A program made the position numbers and the translations under genes. The notes beneath the pieces are model-generated. The model was not told the DNA's origin. It was given only the letters and a program-made list of their open reading frames with translations, and searched no databases. A stretch of DNA of 64,000 nt. It comes from an uncultured Pirellula sp. Lineage in GTDB: Bacteria > Planctomycetota > Planctomycetia > Pirellulales > Pirellulaceae. The stretch covers positions 42,054 through 106,053 of the forward strand of contig CAIOHR010000370.1 in NCBI GenBank assembly GCA_903858115.1, written 5' to 3'. This document shows, one piece after another, positions 1 to 8,007 of this stretch. How positions within the stretch are numbered: the stretch's first letter is position 1; every line of letters starts with the position of its first letter.

Positions 1-11
1 CGGTGAAAGAA

Positions 12-1031
12 TCAACCGCCAACATCGTCGGCTCGATAATCTTCTAGAGCTTCCTGCCAAAGTGTAGGAGCATCTGCGATCAATCTTGCTCCTAGTTGAA
101 CGATGACGTTCATGCACAAGTAGTTCGCACCACGTGCTGCGACCGATGGAGCATACCCATGGGTAATGCCATAAAGAAACGCTCCGGCGAACATATCTCC
201 TGCACCGGTGAGATCTTTTGGCTGGCATGGGAACGAAGGCACGTGGCATTCGGTTCCCTCGAAGAAGATATAGGCTCCGTTAGGTCCGTCCGTTACTACG
301 CAGTTCGGTACCAAACTCTTTAGTGCGGCGAAAGCTGCGGCGCTGTCAGACGTTTGAGTAACGGCCATGGCTTCTGGGGCATTGCAAAAGAAAAGATCGC
401 AACTCTTGAGCGATTCTCGCAGCGCATCCCCGAAAACGTGTGGAATGAAGGCATCGGAACAGGTAATTGCAACTTTGGTGGCGGATCGTTTGGCACATTG
501 AATTGCCTCGCGAATCGCATGCTGGCCTGTCTCGGGATTCGCGAAGACATATCCCTCGATAAAGAGCCATTCCGATTCTTGGATTCTACGTGCGTCTACG
601 TGTTTCGCAGCAAGATGGCTTGAGACAGCCAAACAGGTACGCATCGTGCGTTCCGCATCTGGAGTGATGATTGCTAAACAGGTTCCGGTCGTTTCTCCGA
701 CGATGACGGGGTTACCGATATTGATACGCAGATCACCGAACTCTTCCGCGTAATGAAGACCATAGCGATCATCCCCCACGCAACCGATGAACGCACCCCG
801 GCCGCCGAGTTGGGACAAACCGATGATAGAATTGGCGACGGAACCTCCACTGACGAGTCGAAGTTCATGTTTGCTCTGGCCCATGGCAGCTAGGAGGTTG
901 CTTTGTTCCGCAGCCTCCACCAATCGCATGGTTCCGCGTTCAAATTGCAGCCCTGCAAACTCGTCGTCGGAGACTTCGATAAAGATGTCGACGATGGCAT
1001 TACCGAGCCCGCACACATTGTATGGCCGCAT
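12..1031 (-). CDS. PfkB-family carbohydrate/nucleoside kinase
   Basis: A 339-residue ribokinase-superfamily kinase that would phosphorylate a sugar or nucleoside with ATP in the cytoplasm. The glycine-rich substrate motif SGGSVANS lies at residues 61-68 and the PfkB signature DLTGAGDMFAGAF at about 273-285, with the catalytic-base Asp in GAGD at residue 279. The length is normal for the family, and the pattern resembles the adenosine kinase-like branch (early GNAIVD, then SGGSVAN). It starts at an ATG and ends in TGA just inside the window edge. The next gene upstream on the same strand lies about 80 bp away, so co-transcription is possible. The substrate cannot be decided from the sequence. 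The family call is firm. Confidence 0.9.
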   Translation of the reverse strand: MRPYNVCGLGNAIVDIFIEVSDDEFAGLQFERGTMRLVEAAEQSNLLAAMGQSKHELRLVSGGSVANSIIGLSQLGGRGAFIGCVGDDRYGLHYAEEFGDLRINIGNPVIVGETTGTCLAIITPDAERTMRTCLAVSSHLAAKHVDARRIQESEWLFIEGYVFANPETGQHAIREAIQCAKRSATKVAITCSDAFIPHVFGDALRESLKSCDLFFCNAPEAMAVTQTSDSAAAFAALKSLVPNCVVTDGPNGAYIFFEGTECHVPSFPCQPKDLTGAGDMFAGAFLYGITHGYAPSVAARGANYLCMNVIVQLGARLIADAPTLWQEALEDYRADDVGG

Positions 1032-1114
1032 GTACCCAAACCTTTACTAGGAGTTATTCGAAAGCTCCAAGTTTTAGCGGTTGGGTAGAAACTGTCGAGT
1101 CGTTCGTACGAGTA

Positions 1115-1969
1115 CTAAGCGAATCGGTCCGCTAGCTGCGCAAGTTTTTGCCAAGAAAGATCATCCCCCGCGACCTCCAGATACGAGGCAGCACGGTCTC
1201 GGTCGGCCACGGTTTCTAGCTGAAATCGAAAATCCCTTGAGCACAATTGTTCTGGCAAGGGAATAAGTTTCGTAACAAAGATGCCAGGATTTCGGCGAAC
1301 GAGCTCGGGAACGTCGCAGGGTTCTTCCCAAAGTTTGTTCTCTTCCAGTTTTTCGAGCCCTTTTCTCGAGCACATCTCCCCGACCAAGCCGAGCGATTGA
1401 AGAGAAAAACTAGGACGCGACGGCGACAAGAATCCGACGAAGTCTACATCGGGATTGGCCCATCCACGAGATACGAGCCGATCAAGAAGGGTGGGGTCCG
1501 TAAAGGGGCAAAGCGGGCTTGCGAAAACAACCCACTCTGCGGAAAACCGTGCAGCAACCTCCATGGCCCGTTGCGTGGGTGATTCGTAGGTACTGGGTGC
1601 CCAGCGAGCATTGCAAAGGCCTGTCTTGCTAATGCGGTCCCTGTACGCGGGCGGACCCGTAACCACAATACAATCGATGAGCGTGGATTCGCTCAAACGG
1701 CGGACACACCACTCCAAAAGGGTCAAACCATCCAACTTGCGAAGTGCTCCATCAAGCCTACTGTCCGCAAGACTAAGCCTGTCCGTGAGACTAAGCCTGT
1801 CCGTGAGACTAAGCCCGCTGCCGGACAGATTGGTCGGAGTGTTTTTCTCGGTTGGAATGGCAAGATCGATCAACGCGATCGTCTGGCGATCCTTAGGACC
1901 AACTCCCGCATTCAGAGCATGAGTGGAACGAATGCCAGACTTCGCGGACTCAGAAAAATTCATTGCCAT
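1115..1969 (-). CDS. Nucleotidyltransferase-like protein (CMP-NeuAc synthetase/SpsF type), with 6-residue repeats
   Basis: A 284-residue protein with the outline of the cytidylyltransferase family that activates acidic sugars. LDGLTLLEWCVRRL (about 78-91), IDCIVVTG and the acidic segment WVVFASPLCPFTDPTLLDRL match the usual core of these enzymes. The canonical N-terminal nucleotide loop (PARGGSKRLPGK type) is not visible. In its place is a repeated SLTDRL stretch encoded by an 18-bp DNA repeat, followed by SRLDGALRKLDG. The enzyme may therefore be inactive or strongly divergent. GGAG seven bases before the ATG supports the start. It is divergent from the TIM-barrel gene downstream of the long gap. 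The family call is moderate and the activity is uncertain. Confidence 0.6.
   Translation of the reverse strand: MAMNFSESAKSGIRSTHALNAGVGPKDRQTIALIDLAIPTEKNTPTNLSGSGLSLTDRLSLTDRLSLADSRLDGALRKLDGLTLLEWCVRRLSESTLIDCIVVTGPPAYRDRISKTGLCNARWAPSTYESPTQRAMEVAARFSAEWVVFASPLCPFTDPTLLDRLVSRGWANPDVDFVGFLSPSRPSFSLQSLGLVGEMCSRKGLEKLEENKLWEEPCDVPELVRRNPGIFVTKLIPLPEQLCSRDFRFQLETVADRDRAASYLEVAGDDLSWQKLAQLADRFA
1753..1824. repeat. 18-bp tandem repeat, about four copies, inside the nucleotidyltransferase gene
   Basis: The unit GACTAAGCCTGTCCGTGA occurs exactly at 1771-1788 and 1789-1806. Degenerate copies occur at 1753-1770 and 1807-1824. The period is a multiple of three, so copy-number changes would keep the reading frame (six residues, SLTDRL, per unit). 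Confidence 0.9.
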
Positions 1970-2518
1970 ATTTTTGCTCCAAGCTTAAGTGGCCCCGGTA
2001 TTCCGAAGCAAATGAGGTAGCTGTCCAAATCACCCTAACAAGGCGTCTTCACCGTAAGAAAGCGTAGCCCATCAAACACCATTCCCAAAGGATGCCGTCT
2101 TCGAAAAGAAAGACATTCAAGGCGAACAAAAGTGAACGATGCTCCAAACTCCATAGACTCTCAATCAGACTATAGCGACAACAAGGCTCGCAAGTCGTTC
2201 GTGGTGTAACTCAAGGCTAGTGGTAACTGAAGGCTAGTGATACTGCGCGTCCTGACTCGATCACGATGGATGTTGTCGGCATAACCCCCAACAAGTTTCA
2301 ATTTATCGATCCCTTTTCCACATTGCAACAAGACTGCGTTGAAATTGAGATTCTTTTGTTTCGCTGCTAGCAAACGATGCAAGCATCTTTTGGGGGGATG
2401 CTTTACATTCCTTCAAAGCTGTGCATACTTGCGACCCCGCTGGCGAGCAAGAAATTGCGTCACTAGTCTCCTTTGTTTTCTTTTGATTCAAACTCTACTC
2501 TCGATCCAACGCCTTCGC
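1970..2518. other. 549-bp divergent intergenic region
   Basis: This region lies between the divergent nucleotidyltransferase-like gene and the TIM-barrel gene. An open frame reaches upstream of 2519 on the plus strand, but its translation is Cys/Leu/Arg-rich and unlike the family, so I treat it as non-coding. I see no convincing promoter hexamers. A 17-bp tandem duplication sits at 2206-2239. No RNA gene was recognised. Confidence 0.5.
2206..2239. repeat. 17-bp intergenic tandem duplication
   Basis: GTAACTCAAGGCTAGTG (2206-2222) is followed directly by GTAACTGAAGGCTAGTG (2223-2239), with one mismatch. It resembles a recent slippage duplication. No function is evident. Confidence 0.85.
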
Positions 2519-3343
2519 ATGCCAAGTCCCTGGACATCACGATTGTCAGTTGCGGAAGTATCCACGTTTCGCTGGAGTTTTGAACAAGATGTTTTGCGGT
2601 ATCGTTCTCACGGGTATGAGGCGATGGGAATTTGGCGACTCAAGCTTGCAGACTATGGCGAGGAGAGGGGGGCTGACTTTCTCGAAGAACATGGCATGAA
2701 AGTCTCCTCGCTTCATTGGGCAGGTGGCTTTACCGGCCATGATGGAAGAACGTTTCGCGAAGCGATGCACGATGGCTTAGATGCTATTGAACTTGCATCT
2801 GCCTTGAAAGCGAATTCGTTGGTTGTTCTTGCTGGCAGCAGATCAGGTCATACGAGAAATCATGCAAAAAGACTACTCACCGGTGCATTGAAGGAATTGG
2901 CAGAAGCAGCCAGTGCCGTCGGTGTGCAATTGGCAGTCGAACCGATGCACATTGGCTGCGCTCAGGACTTCACGTTTCTCACATCGATCCCCGATACGTT
3001 GGATGTCATCGCGAAAATCGGACAGCCCAATTTGGGAATCGTTTTCGACAGCTACCATCTGGGGCAAGATGAAAACGTTATTGACTGGCTTCCCTCGATC
3101 GTCCCACTGATACGACTGGTACAACTCGGCGACGCCCGGGGTGCGCCATTGGGCGAACAGAACCGTTGCATGCTCGGTGAAGGACATCTTCCACTCTCTT
3201 CTATTGTTCAAGTGATTGAATCTTATGAGTACAGCGGTTTTTATGAAGTAGAGTTGGTGGGTGAAGACATGGAAAGCTACGATTACGATCGACTGCTGGC
3301 CGACTCCAGGAGGAAGATGGTTGAGTTCTCGGCTCATTCTTGA
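2519..3343 (+). CDS. Sugar phosphate isomerase/epimerase (xylose isomerase-like TIM barrel)
   Basis: A 274-residue protein of the AP-endonuclease-2/xylose-isomerase-like TIM-barrel family. Members isomerise, epimerise or dehydrate sugars and inositols using a divalent metal. Family-like segments are LAVEPMH, where the Glu is a typical metal ligand, then IVFDSYHLG and LVQLGDARG, and a late GEGHLPLSSIV followed by YEVELVGE near the C-terminus. I chose ATG 2519 because family members begin close to the SVAEVSTFRW segment. The open frame runs on to 2339, but that extension looks non-coding. There is no operon partner, and the substrate is unknown. Confidence 0.8.
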   Translation: MPSPWTSRLSVAEVSTFRWSFEQDVLRYRSHGYEAMGIWRLKLADYGEERGADFLEEHGMKVSSLHWAGGFTGHDGRTFREAMHDGLDAIELASALKANSLVVLAGSRSGHTRNHAKRLLTGALKELAEAASAVGVQLAVEPMHIGCAQDFTFLTSIPDTLDVIAKIGQPNLGIVFDSYHLGQDENVIDWLPSIVPLIRLVQLGDARGAPLGEQNRCMLGEGHLPLSSIVQVIESYEYSGFYEVELVGEDMESYDYDRLLADSRRKMVEFSAHS

Positions 3344-3382
3344 GAATGCTAGCGATCACCCGTCACTTGTCTTTTGATTTAG

Positions 3383-3544
3383 GTCAGCAATCTACCTGGA
3401 GTCCGTCTAGGAATTTCTTTAAGCAGCGACGGGTTCGGTTATGGTACTGGTTATGGATTCGGGCCTGGCTTCCATGCCGGGCGGCCATTTCAAGCGGATG
3501 CTAGTCCGGTCGTAGGGATTGTTCCGTGGGAAGGATGGCAATAG
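3383..3544 (+). pseudogene. Possible decayed gene remnant (Gly/Phe/Tyr-rich reading frame)
   Basis: An open stretch of 53 codons without a start codon follows directly after an in-frame TAG at 3380-3382 and ends at TAG 3542. It reads as protein-like: a Gly/Tyr/Phe-rich segment (FGYGTGYGFGPGFHAGRP) and an ending VVGIVPWEGWQ. This looks like the C-terminal tail of a secreted or surface protein whose body has been lost. Chance openness cannot be excluded at this length. Confidence 0.3.
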
Positions 3545-3672
3545 CGTCGTGAGTTCCAATTTTCGACCTTCAATTTAGAATTGGATTTCTCGGTCATCAC
3601 TCGTGACGTAGGGTTGGCAACGCTTTCTATTCTCGCTATTCCCAATCTTCAACCGTTCGTTGAGCAAAACCT
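3545..3672. other. glmS upstream region
   Basis: This non-coding stretch lies before glmS. It contains a 7-bp inverted repeat TCCAATT (3555-3561) / AATTGGA (3579-3585). I looked for a glmS ribozyme core and did not recognise one. No clear promoter hexamers were seen. Confidence 0.4.
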
Positions 3673-5562
3673 ATGTGCGGTATCGTTGCCTATGTTGGAA
3701 AAAAAGAAGCAACCCCGTTTCTAATTTCCGGACTTCGCCGTTTAGAGTACCGGGGCTATGACAGTGCTGGCATAGCCACACTTCCCCCTTCCATAGGTAG
3801 CTTCCAGGTAAGTCGAGCCGTTGGTCGAATCGATCGACTGTCGGAACAACTCGACATTGCACCCGTCGTTGGATCCATTGGGATTGGCCATACGCGATGG
3901 GCAACGCACGGCCCCGCAACGACGGAAAATGCGCACCCTCACCTTGGTGGACGGGGAGTGGCGGCGGTCGTACACAATGGTGTGATTGAAAACTACCAGG
4001 TTCTGAAAGAAGTTCTCATAGAGAAAGGCTATGTCTTTCAATCTGCCACCGATACCGAAGTGATTGCTCACTTGGTTGCCGATCGATTGAGAAGTTTATT
4101 GGATGCTCCGTCGACCGAAGGTGGCGTCCCATTGGTGGAAGGCCCGAACGCTGTGTTTGTTGAAGCGGTTCGCGAAACGGTCGCACAGCTTCGAGGCACT
4201 TACGGGCTTGTCGTCATGTTCCGTGATCGCCCGGATCTATTGGTCGCTGCGAGATGCGGAAGCCCGTTGGTTCTCGGGGTCGGACGGGGTGAACAGTTTA
4301 TCGCGAGCGATACTTCGCCGTTGGTTGGCCATACCGAGCGAATCATTTTTCTTGCAGACCACCAGATTGCAGTGGTGACCCAGGACTCGATTCAAGTATT
4401 GCATAAAGACCAAGGACGAATCCGTCCTGAAGTGCGAATCTTGGAGAATCGCTCTCAGGATGTTTCGAACGATGGTTTTGCCCATTACATGCTGAAGGAG
4501 ATCTACGAACAACCTAAGTCGCTTCGCAATGCGATGCGTGGACGATTGGATCGAGAAAATGCGACCGCAAAATTTGGTGGTCTGAACTTAACACCTGCTC
4601 AGTTGCGTGGTGTGAATCGATTGATTCTGACCGCATGCGGAACGAGTTGGCATTCCTCCTTGGTGGGAGAGTATTTGATAGAAGAGCTCGCAAGATTACC
4701 CGTTGAGGTAGAGTACGCGAGTGAGTTAAGATATCGAAATCCACCGGTGGATCACGACACATTGATCTTCGGCATTACACAGAGTGGTGAAACAGCGGAC
4801 ACGTTGGCGGCGCTTCGCGAAATGAAGCGGAAAGGCCATCATACTCTCGCGATTTGCAATGTCATCGGAAGCAGTATCGCTCAAGAAGCCGATGGTGGAA
4901 TCTACTTGCACGCTGGTCCTGAGATCGGGGTTGCATCGACGAAAGCTTTTACATCGCAGCTATGCGTTCTTTCGATGTTGGCTCTTTACTTTGGCCGGTT
5001 ACGTCATCTTAGTTTCGAGGCTGGGCAACGTATCATCGATCAGTTGGAGAATTTGCCAAACATGGTTGAGCAGGCATTAAAGTGCGATGCTCAAGTTCAG
5101 CAGGTCGCGGCCAAATACAAGGACGCCACGAACTTTTTGTACTTGGGACGCAACTACAACTTCCCAACGGCATTGGAAGGTGCGCTGAAGCTTAAGGAAA
5201 TCAGCTATATTCATGCGGAGGGATATCCGTCGGCAGAAATGAAACATGGCCCCATCGCTTTAGTCGATGAGCATACGCCGTCGGTCTTCATCATGTCGCG
5301 GTCGACTGTCTATGACAAGGTGATGAGTAACTTGCAAGAAGTCAAAGCACGTCGCGGTCCAGTGATTGCAATTGTGGATGAATTGGACGACAAACTAACC
5401 CGTTTGGTAGATGACGTTATCGAGATTCCTTACGTCGAAGATTTCCTGCAACCCATCGTCGCCTCCATTCCGCTGCAACTCCTAGCCTATCACATTGCAG
5501 TCCTTCGAGGTTGCGATGTCGACAAGCCACGAAATCTTGCAAAAAGCGTAACCGTCGAATAA
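3673..5562 (+). CDS. glmS: Glutamine--fructose-6-phosphate aminotransferase (isomerizing)
   Basis: GlmS makes glucosamine-6-phosphate from fructose-6-phosphate and glutamine in the cytoplasm. This is the first committed step towards UDP-GlcNAc for the envelope. The 629-residue protein starts MCGIVAYVG, so Cys2 becomes the N-terminal nucleophile once Met is removed. The glutaminase domain shows RRLEYRGYDSAG, GHTRWATHG and VHNGVIENY. Two SIS domains follow: CGTSWHSSLV with SQSGETADTLAALR, then the region around 500-570 with ALEGALKLKEISYIHAEGYP and AEMKHGPIALVDE. The C-terminus DKPRNLAKSVTVE is canonical. The length is slightly above the usual 600-610 because of a short insertion in the glutaminase domain. 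A small gene follows after 31 bp. Confidence 0.98.
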   Translation: MCGIVAYVGKKEATPFLISGLRRLEYRGYDSAGIATLPPSIGSFQVSRAVGRIDRLSEQLDIAPVVGSIGIGHTRWATHGPATTENAHPHLGGRGVAAVVHNGVIENYQVLKEVLIEKGYVFQSATDTEVIAHLVADRLRSLLDAPSTEGGVPLVEGPNAVFVEAVRETVAQLRGTYGLVVMFRDRPDLLVAARCGSPLVLGVGRGEQFIASDTSPLVGHTERIIFLADHQIAVVTQDSIQVLHKDQGRIRPEVRILENRSQDVSNDGFAHYMLKEIYEQPKSLRNAMRGRLDRENATAKFGGLNLTPAQLRGVNRLILTACGTSWHSSLVGEYLIEELARLPVEVEYASELRYRNPPVDHDTLIFGITQSGETADTLAALREMKRKGHHTLAICNVIGSSIAQEADGGIYLHAGPEIGVASTKAFTSQLCVLSMLALYFGRLRHLSFEAGQRIIDQLENLPNMVEQALKCDAQVQQVAAKYKDATNFLYLGRNYNFPTALEGALKLKEISYIHAEGYPSAEMKHGPIALVDEHTPSVFIMSRSTVYDKVMSNLQEVKARRGPVIAIVDELDDKLTRLVDDVIEIPYVEDFLQPIVASIPLQLLAYHIAVLRGCDVDKPRNLAKSVTVE

Positions 5563-5593
5563 CCGGGCTTCCGTTCTTGAAAAGAGTCAGCAC

Positions 5594-5809
5594 ATGAAAA
5601 AAGATGAATTAGGCCTGTCCTTTAGTGCCCGGAAAGCACTCACCGTGCACTTGGGCGAGGCTGCCGGCAATGAGATTGCAACGCTACTCCAACGCATGGC
5701 GGCTCAGATCGATGAGCTCAAGAAAAGCAAAGTGAGTGTGACGCAAGTCATCCCGGGACAAGCCAAGCAGGATCCGCTGCTGCAATCGCTCGACAACGAA
5801 TCGTTTTGA
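5594..5809 (+). CDS. Small protein of unknown function (71 aa)
   Basis: A short soluble-looking protein that I do not recognise. It starts MKKDELGLSFSARKAL, has a likely amphipathic helix (NEIATLLQRMAAQIDELKK) and a polar tail. It begins 31 bp after glmS on the same strand, with an ATG start, and was probably transcribed with it. The codon use and the absence of stops look genuine. There is no signal peptide or membrane segment. Confidence 0.6.
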   Translation: MKKDELGLSFSARKALTVHLGEAAGNEIATLLQRMAAQIDELKKSKVSVTQVIPGQAKQDPLLQSLDNESF

Positions 5810-5928
5810 TGAGCTACCTATGGAGCGAGTGCGTGTGGTATATTTAGGGATCGTGTAAAATGATTGCTTAATGTTCGATAGAAGGATCTATTAATATCAC
5901 GACACCACCAGCTTCTAAGTGGTTTGGG

Positions 5929-6807
5929 TTGTTGCTCGTCATCACGGCATCGGTTTTGTGGAGCTTAAGCGGATTCTTTACGCAGCTTGAACAGCTAACC
6001 GTTTGGCCAATGGAAACGCGAGGATTGGCAATCGCATTTTGGAGAGCATTGTTCGCCCTGACGCTTCTAGTGCCGCTTGTCCGACGCGTCAGCTGGAAGA
6101 TTGGCATGGTTCCCATGACTCTTTGTTTTGCGACCATGAATTTATCTTTTCTGTCAGCAGTGACTGTCGGTTCACCCGCCAACACGATTTGGCTTCAGTA
6201 CCTAGCTCCAAGCTGGGTGATGTTGGGGGCCATTTGGATCTTTGGCGACAAAACGGTCGGTCGCGATTGGTTCATGTTGGTTTGCTGTACCGCTGGCGTA
6301 CTTTTTATTCTGTTCATGGAGTATTTTTACTCTACTCCCAATCCTGATTATCGATGGTGGGCGCCAATTCTCGCTATCATCTCAGGCGCGAGCTATGCAG
6401 GCGTCATCTTGAGCATGCGTACTTTACCGAAGGAAGACCCTGCATGGTTGATCGCATTAAATCACATCGTAACTGCGATCGCAGTGTTGCCCTTCGTGGT
6501 ACTCAGTGGTGCTGCGATCCCGACTGGGAGCCTCTGGCTGATTCTCGCGGCGCTCGGGATCTTCCAAATGGGGTTGCCCTACTTTCTATTCGCGCACGGC
6601 CTCAAGACGACTCCGAGCTATATTGCGGCGTTGATTACGCTGCTGGAACCTGTACTGCTTCCCATCTGGGTGCATATTACTCGCAATGGTGACCCCTCCT
6701 ATCAACCGCCGGGTTGGTGGACTTGGGTTGGCGCCTTGATGATTTTGATCGGTCTTGTCAGCCGCTACGCCTTTGTCAAGAAAGGAAGTACCGAGGAGTC
6801 CACATGA
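5929..6807 (+). CDS. EamA/DMT-superfamily transporter
   Basis: An integral inner-membrane protein of about 292 residues with roughly ten hydrophobic segments in two five-helix EamA repeats. It begins LLVITASVLWSLSGFFTQ and ends in WWTWVGALMILIGLVSRY, typical of drug/metabolite exporters of the RhaT/YdcZ type. The substrate is unknown. The start is uncertain. There is no ATG at the N-terminus; TTG 5929 is the first ordinary start. The frame is open back to 5872, and an AGAAGGA motif at 5880-5886 stands just before near-cognate ATT/ATC codons (5890, 5896). The stop overlaps the start of the following glycosyltransferase by 4 bp (ATGA), so the two are translationally coupled. Confidence 0.85.
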   Translation: MLLVITASVLWSLSGFFTQLEQLTVWPMETRGLAIAFWRALFALTLLVPLVRRVSWKIGMVPMTLCFATMNLSFLSAVTVGSPANTIWLQYLAPSWVMLGAIWIFGDKTVGRDWFMLVCCTAGVLFILFMEYFYSTPNPDYRWWAPILAIISGASYAGVILSMRTLPKEDPAWLIALNHIVTAIAVLPFVVLSGAAIPTGSLWLILAALGIFQMGLPYFLFAHGLKTTPSYIAALITLLEPVLLPIWVHITRNGDPSYQPPGWWTWVGALMILIGLVSRYAFVKKGSTEEST

Positions 6808-7964
6808 AGGTAATGCATGTCATTACAAGAATGATCGTCGGCGGGGCACAAGAAAACACATTGTATAATTGCCTCGACTTGGCTAGCGATTTCGGCGACG
6901 AAGTCAAACTGGTGACCGGTCCGTCTCTTGGTGCGGAAGGTGAGCTACTAAGCAAGGTGGACACGAGTGCCATCGCGGTCGAAGTCCTTCCCTCGCTGCG
7001 AAGAGCGATCCATCCCATTTACGATGCGAGGGCGTATTCTGCTTTGAAAGCGAGCATGCGATCTTGGAGACCCGAGGTTGTGCATACCCATAGTGCCAAG
7101 GGTGGACTGTTGGGTAGAGCCGCAGCATGGGCGGTAGGAGTTCCATGCGTTATTCACACCGTCCACGGAGCGCCGTTTCACGCATTTCAGAATCGGATGA
7201 GTCGATACTTTTTTATCGCATGCGAACGTTGGGCTGCGAAACGTTGCCATCACATGATCTCTGTGGCTGATGCGATGACCGATTTGCTAGTAGAAGCACG
7301 GGTTGCGAAGCCCGATCGCTTTACGACCATTTATAGCGGAATGGATGTTGAACCATTCTTGCATGCTCATGTGCACCGCACCAGGATGCGAACTAAGCTT
7401 GGATTCCACGATCAGGATATTGTCTTTGGAAAGATTGCACGACTGTTTCATTTGAAGGGACATGAGTACGTCATCGAAGCAGCGAAGAGCGTGGTACAAC
7501 AAGTGCCGAATGCGAAGTTTTTGTTTGTTGGCGACGGACTTCTGAGACAGGAATTAGAAGATCGCATCGCCAAAGCGGAATTGTCAAAGCACTTCTTGTT
7601 TGCTGGGCTTGTTTCCCCGTCGGAAATTCCAGCGTACATCAGCGCCATGGATGTCTTAGTTCATACGTCGCTTCGCGAAGGACTGGCCCGAGCGCTTCCA
7701 CAAAGCTTGATCGCAGGTAAACCTGCCATCAGCTTCGACATCGATGGAGCGAGAGAAGTTGTAATATCGGGACAAACCGGTTGCTTGGTTCCTGCACTCG
7801 ATACGCACCAGCTTGCCGAATCGATGGTGGAATTGGCGCAATCGCCTGCGAATCGAGACGCCTTAGGCCTCGAGGGACGTCGCCGATTCACCCATCGATT
7901 TCGACACCAATCGATGACTCGCGATATCCGAAGTCTTTACTGCCGCTGGATGTCGACAACCTAG
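6804..7964 (+). CDS. Glycosyltransferase, GT4 family (GT-B fold)
   Basis: A 386-residue retaining glycosyltransferase, probably using a nucleotide sugar to build an envelope glycan. The N-terminal Rossmann half starts MKVMHVITRMIVGGAQENT with the acceptor-side GGAQ loop and HTHSAKGGLLGR. The donor half contains FGKIARLFHLKGHEYVIEA, FVGDG and EGLARALPQSLIAGKPAI. In the last motif the second Glu of the usual E-x7-E pair is replaced by Gln. The ATG at 6804 overlaps the preceding transporter's stop codon. A GAGGAG ribosome-binding site sits about seven bases upstream. Co-expression with the transporter suggests a shared envelope or export role, which is an inference. Confidence 0.9.
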   Translation: MKVMHVITRMIVGGAQENTLYNCLDLASDFGDEVKLVTGPSLGAEGELLSKVDTSAIAVEVLPSLRRAIHPIYDARAYSALKASMRSWRPEVVHTHSAKGGLLGRAAAWAVGVPCVIHTVHGAPFHAFQNRMSRYFFIACERWAAKRCHHMISVADAMTDLLVEARVAKPDRFTTIYSGMDVEPFLHAHVHRTRMRTKLGFHDQDIVFGKIARLFHLKGHEYVIEAAKSVVQQVPNAKFLFVGDGLLRQELEDRIAKAELSKHFLFAGLVSPSEIPAYISAMDVLVHTSLREGLARALPQSLIAGKPAISFDIDGAREVVISGQTGCLVPALDTHQLAESMVELAQSPANRDALGLEGRRRFTHRFRHQSMTRDIRSLYCRWMSTT

Positions 7965-7984
7965 AGATCACTAACCTAGAGATC
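7958..7984. repeat. Short direct duplication at the glycosyltransferase stop codon
   Basis: AACCTAGAGATC occurs at 7958-7969, overlapping the TAG stop, and again at 7973-7984. The period is 15 bp. It is followed by the palindrome CTCCCGGGAG (7983-7992). Confidence 0.8.
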
Positions 7985-8007
7985 TCCCGGGAGTTGCCGA
8001 CTAGATT

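Noticed and set aside
2339..2518. Upstream extension of the TIM-barrel gene by 60 codons
   Set aside because: The translated extension is Cys/Arg/Leu-rich and unlike the family. The conserved protein begins just after ATG 2519.
3545..3672. glmS ribozyme upstream of glmS
   Set aside because: No conserved core pairings or G-rich signature could be found, and the length is short.
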